Shown piece after piece: positions 31,164 through 39,164 of a stretch of 48,674 nt of DNA. This stretch comes from Candidatus Nitrosopumilus sp. (lineage in GTDB: Archaea; Thermoproteota; Nitrososphaeria; Nitrososphaerales; Nitrosopumilaceae): contig JAOMJV010000006.1 of assembly GCA_028351415.1 (NCBI GenBank), forward strand, positions 1 through 48,674, written 5' to 3'. The position numbers and the translations under genes were made by a program. The notes below the pieces were generated by a model. It did no database searches. It was not told the origin of the DNA and saw nothing but the letters and a program-made list of their open reading frames with translations. Each line of letters starts with the position of its first letter. Position 1 is the stretch's first letter.

Positions 31164-32678
31164 TTAGTTTATTTGTTTTTCTTTAAGCATTTGTTTAAGC
31201 ATAATTCTATTGATACCATCAATAACAGATTGTACGCTGGTAGTAACAATATCCTCACCAATAGATTTTGCAGAAACACTATTTCCGTGTGTATCTTCAA
31301 CAGTAATTGTAACTTCACACAATGCATTAGCGCCACCAGAAATAGATGCCAACCCATAATCAGTTATTTTTAATTCTGAAACCTTGCCGGTAATTTTTTG
31401 AATTGCATTTAATGCTGCATCCACAGGACCAACACCATAATCAGTTCCAATAAAATCTTCGCCATCAATATTTAATTTTACAAATGCATAAGGCATTATT
31501 CCAATTCCAGTGGATACGGAAAATCCAGATAACTGTACAATTTTTTTAATTCCTTCTTCACCCAGGACATCACTTGCAATAGAAAGTAATTCAACATCGG
31601 TGATTTGTTTCCCTTGATCACCTAAAACTTTAATTTTTTCAAGGATTTGTTTTGATTGATCCTCATTGGTTTTGACTCCAAATTCCCCAAGCATTGCATT
31701 CATCCCATGAATTCCAGCATGTTTTCCAATACGAAGTTGTCTTGTTCTACCAACTAATTCAGGACTAATGGGTTCGTAAGTAAGAGGATTGTTTAAAACT
31801 CCATGAGTATGAATTCCAGACTCATGTCCAAATGCATTATCACCGACAATAGCCTTGTTTGGTTGAACTTTAATTCCTACGATTTTTGAAATATATCTTG
31901 AAGTGTCATAAATTAATTCAGATTTGATATTAGTTTCATATTTTTGATCCTGAGGCAAACATTGTAAGGCCATAGAAAGTTCTTCCAACGAAGCATTTCC
32001 AGCACGTTCTCCTATACCATTAATTGTAACATGAGCACATGCTGCGCCAACATGAATTCCAGATAATGCATTTGCAACAGCCAATCCAAAATCATTATGA
32101 CAATGAACACTCACAGGAAGTTTTGTTGCAATAATTGTGTCCCTAGTAATCTCTGCAATGTATTCAGGGGTAGAATATCCAACAGTATCAGGAATATCTA
32201 CTCTATCAGCTCCAGCTTTTGCAACTTCACCAAATACTTTTTTCAAAAATTCCCTATCAGTTCTAGTAGCATCTTCAGCTGAGAATTCAACTTGTAATCC
32301 ACGAGATTTTCCATATTCAACTGCCTCAATTGCTTTTTCAAGGGCTTGATCCCTAGTCATTTGAAGTTTATACTGTAAGTGAATATCAGAAGTTGCAATG
32401 AATGCATGAATTGAATTTAATCCAGCATCAACTGCAGCATCAATATCACCTTTGATAGTTCTAGTTAATCCTACAATCTCACAAGATAATCCCGCACTAG
32501 TAATCATCTTGACTGCTTTTGCCTCACCATCAGAAATCACAGGGAATCCAGCCTCAATAGCGTCTACACCAAGTTCATCAAGTTTTTTAGCAATAGATAA
32601 TTTTTGATCCGGTGATAAAGATACACCAATAGTTTGTTCGCCGTCTCTTAATGTTGTATCAAATATTCTAACTTTCAA
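31164..32678 (-). CDS. leuA: 2-isopropylmalate synthase (or citramalate synthase)
   Basis: A 504-residue DRE-TIM-family enzyme, condensing acetyl-CoA with 2-oxoisovalerate. It has the start motif DTTLRDGEQ, HCHNDFG (metal histidines), and GIGERAGNA, then the C-terminal regulatory LeuA domain (about 380-490; ALCEVTITVEDTHGN). Citramalate synthase differs only in subtle pocket residues, so the specificity is not certain, but the ilv/leu context favours LeuA. The start is TTG at 32678 and overlaps the ilvN stop as TTGA, so translation is coupled. Feedback control by leucine through the C-terminal domain is typical. Confidence 0.9.
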   Translation of the reverse strand: MKVRIFDTTLRDGEQTIGVSLSPDQKLSIAKKLDELGVDAIEAGFPVISDGEAKAVKMITSAGLSCEIVGLTRTIKGDIDAAVDAGLNSIHAFIATSDIHLQYKLQMTRDQALEKAIEAVEYGKSRGLQVEFSAEDATRTDREFLKKVFGEVAKAGADRVDIPDTVGYSTPEYIAEITRDTIIATKLPVSVHCHNDFGLAVANALSGIHVGAACAHVTINGIGERAGNASLEELSMALQCLPQDQKYETNIKSELIYDTSRYISKIVGIKVQPNKAIVGDNAFGHESGIHTHGVLNNPLTYEPISPELVGRTRQLRIGKHAGIHGMNAMLGEFGVKTNEDQSKQILEKIKVLGDQGKQITDVELLSIASDVLGEEGIKKIVQLSGFSVSTGIGIMPYAFVKLNIDGEDFIGTDYGVGPVDAALNAIQKITGKVSELKITDYGLASISGGANALCEVTITVEDTHGNSVSAKSIGEDIVTTSVQSVIDGINRIMLKQMLKEKQIN

Positions 32679-33157
32679 GCTCCGCTCCTTTGCAAAGCAG
32701 CAACACCAGTTCTTGCGACATCGATAATTCCAAAGGGTTTTGCTAATTCTTCAAATGCCTTGATTTGTGCAGGGGTGGCAGTTAATTCAACCATGAGTGA
32801 ATCCTTTTTTACATCATGAACTTTTCCACCATACGCATTAACTAATTTGTTAACTTCCATACTATCATTAGCACTACTTAGTTTTATGTTAAAAATACAT
32901 AATTCACGAAATAGTGTTTTATGTTCATCTAATTGCTTAACCTCAACAGTATCTATCATTTTATCAAGTTGTTTTACAATTTGTATAATTTGTTTATCAT
33001 CACCATACGTAGTAATGGTCATTCTAGAATAATTTTCATCTTCAGTAACTCCAACAGAAATGCTATCAATATTGAAATTTCTAGATCTAAAAAGATGAGT
33101 CACTTTAAACAAAATTCCTGGTTTGTTTTCAACTAAAATAGAAAGAATTGCCCACAT
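32675..33157 (-). CDS. ilvN: Acetolactate synthase small (regulatory) subunit
   Basis: A 160-residue two-ACT-domain protein. The first ACT domain starts WAILSILVENKPGILFKVTHLFRSRNFNIDS with the effector-binding N and G; the second spans about residues 75-150 (LCIFNIKL...VMVELTATP). It activates IlvB and mediates valine feedback. I start at ATG 33157; a TTG at 33163 would add two residues. The gap to ilvB is 9 bases, and leuA starts inside its stop codon. Confidence 0.93.
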   Translation of the reverse strand: MWAILSILVENKPGILFKVTHLFRSRNFNIDSISVGVTEDENYSRMTITTYGDDKQIIQIVKQLDKMIDTVEVKQLDEHKTLFRELCIFNIKLSSANDSMEVNKLVNAYGGKVHDVKKDSLMVELTATPAQIKAFEELAKPFGIIDVARTGVAALQRSGA

Positions 33158-33166
33158 AATCAATCA

Positions 33167-34855
33167 CTAAGAAGGTAAAATCATATCCGAAAGGGAAGTT
33201 CCAGGTGCTACAAATGGCAATACATCTTCTTCAGGATCAATTGGGATATCAATAACAGTTGCAACATCACTACTTAATGCAGATTTTATTGCCTTGTCAA
33301 GTTCATCCATAGATTGTGCTCTAATTCCCTGAGCGCCATAAGATTCAGCTAATTTAACATAATCAGGACATCCGCCTTGATCAACTCCAATCATTCTTCG
33401 ATCATAAAATGTTCTTTGCCACTGAGCAACCATACCCAATGTAGAATTATTTAAAACAAATACGATTACAGGTATATCTTCCAATACAGCAGTTGCAAGA
33501 GAGTTCTCAGTCATACTAAAACTTCCATCTCCAGCTATATCAACAACAGGTACATCAGGTCTTGCAACTTTTGCACCAATAGATGCAGGGAATCCCCAAC
33601 CCATAGTACCAAGACCAGTTGAACTAAAAAAAGTACCAGGTTGAATTACATCATAAAATAATGAAGCCCACATTTGATGTTGGCCCACTTCAGTAGTAAC
33701 TACAGATTCCTTTGGTAATAATTCTCTAAGTTTTCGTAAGATTTTTGCAGCCCCCATTTCACCAGGATGAATTTTCAAATTTTCTTTCCAATATTCTTTA
33801 GTTTCTCTAACGTGTTTGATCCAAACAGAATCTTCAGATTTTTTAAGTGATTTTTGTAAAAGTAATTTTACCATAATTCTAAGGGATGCACGAACATCTC
33901 CAACCACAGCTATGTTCGTAGTTTGATTTTTACCAATTTCAGCAGGATCGACATCCATGTGAATAATTTTCAAGCGTTTTTCAAATGCCTCAAAAGTTCC
34001 AACAGATCTATCAGAAAATCTAGTTCCAATAGCTAAAACACAATCAGATTCTGCCATCATTTTATTTGCTTCAGCATGACCATGCATTCCAATTGGACCC
34101 AAAGATAAAGGATGGTTTTCTGGGAATGCACCTTTTCCTTTGAAGGTTGTAACTACAGGAAGCATTAAAGTTTCAGCAACAGATTGTAATTCAGAAAATG
34201 CAGAAGAGATGATAGTTCCACCACCAGCTAAAATAATTGGTCTCTCAGAATTAACCAACATATCAACTGCTTTTTGAACAGAAGCAACATCAGGATCATT
34301 CCAAGGATGATAACCTTGTATTTTAAATTCATCAGGAAAATCCATAGGGGCTTCATTTTGTTGAACATCTTTTGGGATGTCAAGGAGTACAGGTCCAGGA
34401 CGTCCAGTTTCTGCAATGTAAAATCCTTTTCTTACAGCTTCAGGAACTTCTCCAGGTAATCTTGGTTGAAATGAATATTTAACAACGGGGTTTGCCATAC
34501 CAATAATATCACTTTCTTGGAATGCATCTTTTCCAATCATTGCAACAGGTACTTGACCAGTTACGGCAATCATAGGAGCTGAATCAGCTTGTGCAGTTGC
34601 AAGTCCGGTTAAAATATTGGTAGCACCAGGACCAGAAGTTGCAAAACAAACTCCAGGTTTTCTACTAACACGACCAAATCCATCAGCCATGTGTGCTGCA
34701 GATTGTTCATGCCTTACCAAAATATGTCTAATATCACATCTTGCAAATTCATCATACATTGGAAGATTTGCACCTCCAGGTAAACCAAATACTTGTTTAA
34801 CACCTTCTTTTTCCATAGCTGTCATCAAAGCTTTTGCACCGGTCATAGTTTCCAT
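33167..34855 (-). CDS. ilvB: Acetolactate synthase large (catalytic) subunit
   Basis: A 562-residue thiamine-diphosphate enzyme that makes 2-acetolactate (valine, leucine) or acetohydroxybutyrate (isoleucine). It has the N-terminal domain with the catalytic glutamate (RHEQSAAHMADG), GPGATNILTGLATA, and the ThDP-binding motif GDGSFSMTENSLATAV...NN near residue 450. FAD-domain segments are present in the middle. It is the first gene of ilvB-ilvN-leuA-leuB. A TATA-like block at 34881-34889 precedes it. The gap 34890-35050 to the next gene holds no gene that I can see. Confidence 0.96.
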   Translation of the reverse strand: METMTGAKALMTAMEKEGVKQVFGLPGGANLPMYDEFARCDIRHILVRHEQSAAHMADGFGRVSRKPGVCFATSGPGATNILTGLATAQADSAPMIAVTGQVPVAMIGKDAFQESDIIGMANPVVKYSFQPRLPGEVPEAVRKGFYIAETGRPGPVLLDIPKDVQQNEAPMDFPDEFKIQGYHPWNDPDVASVQKAVDMLVNSERPIILAGGGTIISSAFSELQSVAETLMLPVVTTFKGKGAFPENHPLSLGPIGMHGHAEANKMMAESDCVLAIGTRFSDRSVGTFEAFEKRLKIIHMDVDPAEIGKNQTTNIAVVGDVRASLRIMVKLLLQKSLKKSEDSVWIKHVRETKEYWKENLKIHPGEMGAAKILRKLRELLPKESVVTTEVGQHQMWASLFYDVIQPGTFFSSTGLGTMGWGFPASIGAKVARPDVPVVDIAGDGSFSMTENSLATAVLEDIPVIVFVLNNSTLGMVAQWQRTFYDRRMIGVDQGGCPDYVKLAESYGAQGIRAQSMDELDKAIKSALSSDVATVIDIPIDPEEDVLPFVAPGTSLSDMILPS

Positions 34856-34880
34856 ATTATTAATTTATTTTTTCACCATA

Positions 34881-34889
34881 ATTTAAAAT
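34881..34889 (-). promoter_or_regulatory. TATA box of the ilvB-ilvN-leuA-leuB operon
   Basis: The block atttaaaat is centred about 30 nt upstream of ATG 34855 on the minus strand. It is the only good promoter seen before the four-gene unit. Confidence 0.5.
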
Positions 34890-35050
34890 GTATTAAGGTG
34901 TGAATTTTGACTGCTTAACCTTGTAATTCTTGACTACAACATGACGTGACTAGAAAAAATGGCAAATGTATCAAAATTAGATATAGAGATAGACAAGCAA
35001 TCCTAATTCAATTGTAACAAGTAAAGGGAAAAACGTTCTGATAATAATGA

Positions 35051-35293
35051 TTAATCATCATAATGCTGATTGTATTCCTTGTCAACAGGGAATAACAGTT
35101 CTTTATCATCAAGTTCAGCATTTATGTATCGATCTACTCTTTGATGTATGTCAGCTCTAATCTCTTCCAAGTCTTCTTTTGAATAATTCAAGTCCATCAT
35201 ATCTCTAGTCAGAATTTTAATGGCCTTGTACAATTCCCGATGCTGACGGTCAACTCTATCCCTAATGTCTCTAATTTGTTCTTCAGATACCAT
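35051..35293 (-). CDS. Small acidic helical protein
   Basis: An 80-residue, highly charged helical protein (EEQIRDIRDRVDRQHRELYKAIK, YSKEDLEEIRADIHQRVDRY), with an acidic tail (DKEYNQHYDD). Heptad-like spacing suggests a coiled coil or helical hairpin; no domain is known to me. It stands alone upstream of the branched-chain operon and divergent from the NTF2-like gene. Confidence 0.6.
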   Translation of the reverse strand: MVSEEQIRDIRDRVDRQHRELYKAIKILTRDMMDLNYSKEDLEEIRADIHQRVDRYINAELDDKELLFPVDKEYNQHYDD

Positions 35294-35377
35294 TTTTCTA
35301 ATCTAATCTAATTTCATCAGAATACTTATGTTTCCTTCCAATACCGAAGACTTAAACAGATAATTTTTAGATTTCAA

Positions 35378-35791
35378 GTGATCATTTTGATAGATAATGA
35401 AGAAATCATTAAAGTAATTGAAACATTGTTTGAATCAGGAATTACAAAAGATCTAAGTAAACTAAGAGAAATTCATTTAGATGATCCTAAATTTTCAAGT
35501 TTTAGCGACTTGCCACCATATGATCTTAAAGATTATCAAACCACAATTGAGTTAGAAGAATTAAGATTCATTAGCATATCAGATTATAATTATGAAATAA
35601 AGAATCCAAAAATTAGTGTATTTGATAATTTTGCAATTGTAGCATTAGAATTAATGCAAAAAGGAATGCTAGTAGACAATAAAGCATTCACAGGGGAACA
35701 CATGATAATTAATGGGCGTGCAACTTTTGTATTAGTAAAAGAGGCAACATGGAAAATTGCACATATTCATTTATCAAAAATTGATAAGTAA
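35378..35791 (+). CDS. NTF2-like (SnoaL/DUF4440-type) protein
   Basis: A 137-residue protein with the order helix-rich N terminus (NEEIIKVIETLFESG), a conserved-looking pocket (REIHLDDPKFSSFSDLPPYDLKDY), then strands ending with ATFVLVKEATWKIAHIHLSKI, typical of NTF2-like folds with a final W-K-I-x-H-x-H/S strand. Enzyme or ligand-binding role is unknown. The start is GTG 35378, chosen because cttaaac (35351-35357) is centred about 25 nt ahead; a TTG at 35387 is the alternative. Confidence 0.7.
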   Translation: MIILIDNEEIIKVIETLFESGITKDLSKLREIHLDDPKFSSFSDLPPYDLKDYQTTIELEELRFISISDYNYEIKNPKISVFDNFAIVALELMQKGMLVDNKAFTGEHMIINGRATFVLVKEATWKIAHIHLSKIDK

Positions 35792-35801
35792 TTTTAAATT
35801 A

Positions 35802-36665
35802 TTATTTTGATTTGTTCTGGTTAGGGTTAGTGGATTTTTTTTGGTTAGGATTGTTTTGTTTTTTTGATTTGTTCTGGTTATCTTTGGCAGATAGTTTTTT
35901 GTAAAGACTGTAAGCCTGCTCAACATTAGAATTACCATGAATAATTGATCTTGCAGCTTGAATCATTGCAACAGGATGTTCAGATTGCCAAATATTTCTA
36001 CCCATGTCAAGGCCAACTGCACCAGCCTTAATTGCATTGTAAGTTAATTGTAATGCATCGCGTTCAGGTATTTTTTTTCCGCCTGCAACGATAATTGGAA
36101 CTGGACATGATTGAACAACTTTTTCAAAATTATCACAATAATATGTTTTAACAATATGTGCACCTTGTTCTGCAGCAACTCTACATGCCAATGAAAGGTA
36201 TCTTGCATCCTTACCTAGTTCTTTACCAACTGCAGTAACAGCTAGTACGGGCATCCCATATTTTTCTGCCTCGTTAACTAATTTTCCCAAATTTACAATA
36301 GTTTGATATTCATATTTTGAGCCAACAAAAATAGACATTGCAACTGCACTTGCATTTAGACGAATTGCTTCTTCAAGAGAAACTGTGATATCTTCTTGTG
36401 ATAAATCATCACCAATAATACTTGAACCACCGGATACTCTCAACACCATTGGAGTATCAGAAGTTGGAGATACAGATGTTCTTTGAACCCCTCGTGTAAC
36501 CATCAAGGAATCACAATATTTTAGAATTGGTGCAATAACTTTTTTAGGATTTTCTAATTTTTCAGTTGGACCAAGAAAATAACCGTGATCCACTGCCAAC
36601 ATTAGTGCTCTATTATTATGAGGTTTGATAATTCTAGATAATCTATTTTTTAATCCCCAATCCAT
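35802..36665 (-). CDS. Class I aldolase, DhnA/LsrF/ADTH-synthase family
   Basis: A 287-residue archaeal-type Schiff-base aldolase. N-terminal LMLAVDHGYFLGP, the lysine in HIVKTYYCDNF (Schiff base) and IIVAGGKK...DMGRNIWQ (phosphate binding) are typical. Family members act as FBP aldolase or as ADTH synthase for archaeal aromatic amino-acid synthesis; the first job may be covered by the bifunctional enzyme at 8409. The C-terminal 30 residues are low-complexity, rich in N, K, Q and S. It is followed upstream by the zinc dehydrogenase gene, 45 bases apart, probably one operon. Confidence 0.85.
   Translation of the reverse strand: MDWGLKNRLSRIIKPHNNRALMLAVDHGYFLGPTEKLENPKKVIAPILKYCDSLMVTRGVQRTSVSPTSDTPMVLRVSGGSSIIGDDLSQEDITVSLEEAIRLNASAVAMSIFVGSKYEYQTIVNLGKLVNEAEKYGMPVLAVTAVGKELGKDARYLSLACRVAAEQGAHIVKTYYCDNFEKVVQSCPVPIIVAGGKKIPERDALQLTYNAIKAGAVGLDMGRNIWQSEHPVAMIQAARSIIHGNSNVEQAYSLYKKLSAKDNQNKSKKQNNPNQKKSTNPNQNKSK
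35805..35880 (-). repeat. 19-bp direct repeat in the low-complexity aldolase tail
   Basis: The + strand sequence ttttgatttgttctggtta occurs at 35805-35823 and 35862-35880, 57 bp apart (19 codons). It encodes the repeated NQNKSK element of the aldolase C terminus. Recent in-frame expansion is likely. Confidence 0.8.
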
Positions 36666-36710
36666 ATTTGTACAATTTTGAAATAAAAAAAAACCCGTCT
36701 TAAGCCTTTC

Positions 36711-37739
36711 TTATTTAGTAATGATAATTTTCATGGCATTATCACCAGTACGTGCATGATCAAATGCTTTCTGGGAATCAGAAATAGAATATGTATGAGT
36801 AATGAGTTGTTTAACATCGATTTGTGAGGATTCAATTAATTTTAGTGCATCCTTAGTATCAGCCTCAGAAGCGGCATAACTTGTCACAAGAGTAATTTCT
36901 TTAGAGTATACTTTACTCATATCTAAATTAATCATGGCGCCCTTTGAAGGCACGCCAAACATCATAACAGTTCCACCCTTACGAACCATATCAATTGCAT
37001 CCTCAAGAGCTTTTAGACTGCTAGTTGCAACAATAGCAACATCCACACCTAGTCCATCAGTATTATCAAGAATCTTTTGTTTTCTATTTTTATCCATGGA
37101 ATTAATGGATTCTGTGATATGAAATTTTTTTGCAAACTCTAATCTAAAATCATTTAAATCAAAACAGAAAATTTTTGAGAATTTTTTTGCATTTGCAAGC
37201 ATCACATGCATCATTCCAGTGGGACCAACTCCAAATATTGCAGCAGAATCACCTTCTTGATAAAAACATTTTTTCCAAGATCTGACACAACATGCCAATG
37301 GTTCAATCATTGCAGCTTCTTCAAAACTTAGAGAGTCAGAAATTTTTAAAACGCCGCCATGAGAAACATTCCATGCTGGTACAACATATTCTTCAGACAA
37401 ACCACAGGGGGACAAATTAGTTTCAGAATATTTTTTACACATTGTTTCATTACCGTGATTACAAAAACTACAATCATAGCAAGAAACATGATGATGAGTG
37501 AATACCCTATCACCTTTTTTAAAATTAATTACATCAGAAGCAACATCCAAAATTATTCCTGCAGGTTCATGACCAAGACGCATTGAAGGTTGACCATAGT
37601 GACCAAATACTTTTTCCAAATCAGAACCACAAATACCACATGCATGCATTTGAACTAAAATTTCACCAGAAGCCAAAATAGGTTTTTGAGTATCATCAAC
37701 GGAAATAACAGATGGTTCTTTTACAGAAGCAGTTTTCAT
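36711..37739 (-). CDS. Zinc-dependent medium-chain alcohol dehydrogenase
   Basis: A 342-residue MDR protein. Catalytic zinc ligands are the cysteine in CGICGSD, the histidine in GHEPAG and the glutamate pair region after them; structural zinc is the C-x2-C-x2-C-x7-C cluster in CYDCSFCNHGNETMC. The Rossmann motif is GVGPTG. It resembles threonine or polyol dehydrogenases; the substrate is not known. It lies 45 bases upstream of the aldolase on the same strand, suggesting a joint sugar- or aromatic-precursor pathway. Confidence 0.9.
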   Translation of the reverse strand: MKTASVKEPSVISVDDTQKPILASGEILVQMHACGICGSDLEKVFGHYGQPSMRLGHEPAGIILDVASDVINFKKGDRVFTHHHVSCYDCSFCNHGNETMCKKYSETNLSPCGLSEEYVVPAWNVSHGGVLKISDSLSFEEAAMIEPLACCVRSWKKCFYQEGDSAAIFGVGPTGMMHVMLANAKKFSKIFCFDLNDFRLEFAKKFHITESINSMDKNRKQKILDNTDGLGVDVAIVATSSLKALEDAIDMVRKGGTVMMFGVPSKGAMINLDMSKVYSKEITLVTSYAASEADTKDALKLIESSQIDVKQLITHTYSISDSQKAFDHARTGDNAMKIIITK

Positions 37740-37788
37740 GGTATAACATTAAGAAATTGGGTATAAGATGTTTAAGTTGTATAGGGCA

Positions 37789-38082
37789 TTAGACGCCGAG
37801 GATCTTCTTTAACATTAATCTATAATCAACTTCAGTTTTTTCACTTCCTGCAGCAGGTAATGCAAAGACAAGAGTTGATTTTTCTGCTCTAAGGGCAGTT
37901 AATTCATCATTGATTGATGATGTAATATCATCACTAACTAAAACTAATCCAACATCGGAATCATCAGTTAATTTTGTTATTTCCACTAAAGCCTCATTAG
38001 GAGTTTCAGTAATTATACCAGGAATTCCTGCAAATTGGAAACTAGTTACAAAGGATTTACTGCCAACAGTAAATATTTTCAT
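37789..38082 (-). CDS. atpF: A-type ATP synthase subunit F
   Basis: A 97-residue protein with the alternating alpha/beta pattern of archaeal/vacuolar subunit F: KIFTVGSKSFVTSFQFAGI, the GLVLVSDDITSSI strand-helix, and STLVFALPAAG near the end. Subunit F sits in the central stalk and regulates ATP hydrolysis. No other ATPase subunit gene lies beside it in this window. ATG 38082 is clear. It is 49 bases upstream of the zinc dehydrogenase gene on the same strand. Confidence 0.85.
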   Translation of the reverse strand: MKIFTVGSKSFVTSFQFAGIPGIITETPNEALVEITKLTDDSDVGLVLVSDDITSSINDELTALRAEKSTLVFALPAAGSEKTEVDYRLMLKKILGV

Positions 38083-38170
38083 AGTTAAAATTTTCTTTAT
38101 TCTAATTTAACCCTTTTTGGAGCACAATAGATCAGGAAAGGTTGATTTAGTTTAAAAATTTAGTAATTTC

Positions 38171-38473
38171 ATGACAGAAATCGATACACAAAAGGATTTT
38201 TTTCTTTTTCCGCATGGAAATATGGGTCTCAAACAAAAGGTAACTGATGTTTTGATTGCAAAAGGATGTTCTGAAGCAAAGATCACCATGGGAGTGGGAA
38301 CAAAAGTCGGTAATGTAGGAGATTACATGGTTCAACTATGGCCACCAGGACCAAAACCAAATCAAATCAAGATTCAACTAATAACTAAAGTTGAAGAGGT
38401 AGAACCTGAAGGCATGGTTGGATTATGGAAAGGTGTTTCAAAAGAAGATGTTGAGTCTATTCCATTGGAATAA
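38171..38473 (+). CDS. Small unknown protein
   Basis: A 100-residue protein with a conserved-looking centre (GNMGLKQKVTDVLIAKGCSEAKITMGVGTKVGNVGDYMVQLWPPGP, in pieces) and an acidic tail. The phrase VGTKVGNVGDYMVQLW suggests a beta-rich domain. I do not recognise it. It is convergent with the next small gene; the ends are 2 bases apart. Confidence 0.65.
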   Translation: MTEIDTQKDFFLFPHGNMGLKQKVTDVLIAKGCSEAKITMGVGTKVGNVGDYMVQLWPPGPKPNQIKIQLITKVEEVEPEGMVGLWKGVSKEDVESIPLE

Positions 38474-38475
38474 GA

Positions 38476-38727
38476 TCAACTAAATCCAGCACCAAAATCA
38501 GTGCCTTGTTTTAAGACATCACTGGATTCTGAACTTTTTAATTTTCTATAAAGTAATGTTTCATAAACAATTTTCATTGCTTCTTCATCTTCAACATTAC
38601 AATCAGATTTAATTTGATTTTTGTATTTTTCTAATTTTACAGTGTCCTGTTCATCAGCAGAAATATCATCATGCACCATTAGATTTGCAATTTTTTCAAT
38701 TTCTAAATTTTGTTTGTACTCATCCAT
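38476..38727 (-). CDS. Small acidic helical protein
   Basis: An 83-residue acidic protein with helices such as LEIEKIANLMVHDD and EEAMKIVYETLLYRKL, and a tail DFGAGFS. No domain is recognised and the charge pattern suggests a soluble helical bundle or partner protein. Two nearby minus-strand genes (38775 on) follow the same direction but have separate AT-rich gaps. Confidence 0.6.
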   Translation of the reverse strand: MDEYKQNLEIEKIANLMVHDDISADEQDTVKLEKYKNQIKSDCNVEDEEAMKIVYETLLYRKLKSSESSDVLKQGTDFGAGFS

Positions 38728-38774
38728 ATTATTAGATAGAATTTCTAGTTATTATACATTTTAAAAATAAATAA

Positions 38775-39077
38775 TTATAAATCAGAAATTAGACCAGATA
38801 AAAAATCAGTAAATTCATCATCAGAAAAAATAATTTGTTCAATTTTATTTTCATGTTTAGCAAATTGTGCAGATTCTAAATGATAACAAGAAGTTTTACC
38901 ATGTAAATCACCAAAATAAAATCCAGGACAAGAACAAAAACCACCGACAGGATCAATCCAATGTTCCTCTCCTTTTCCAACTACAGTCCAAATTTGTCTT
39001 TGACTAGGCTCAAAAATATGTAGCTTTACACGTTTTTCAGAAACTAATAATTCAATTCTATCCGGATCCTTGCTCAC
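38775..39077 (-). CDS. Small SWIM-type zinc-finger protein
   Basis: A 100-residue protein with the SWIM pattern C-x-C-x(n)-C-x-H: C48-S-C50-P...C64-Y-H66-L, preceded by EEHWIDPVGG. SWIM domains bind DNA or proteins. The start is GTG 39077, since no other in-frame start would keep the N-terminal strand (RIELLVSEKRVKLHIF). It lies upstream of no partner; the next gene downstream is separate. Confidence 0.8.
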   Translation of the reverse strand: MSKDPDRIELLVSEKRVKLHIFEPSQRQIWTVVGKGEEHWIDPVGGFCSCPGFYFGDLHGKTSCYHLESAQFAKHENKIEQIIFSDDEFTDFLSGLISDL

Positions 39078-39164
39078 ACTACTTTATCATATAGCACAGG
39101 TATAACCTTGATGTTTTAAAAATAATAGTTTTCAAAAAATAAAAATATAAAATATTAAAAACGA

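Noticed and set aside
34890-35050. Possible attenuator or leader peptide ahead of ilvB
   Set aside because: The only ATG frames are under 20 codons and carry no branched-chain codon run; no paired hairpins were found.
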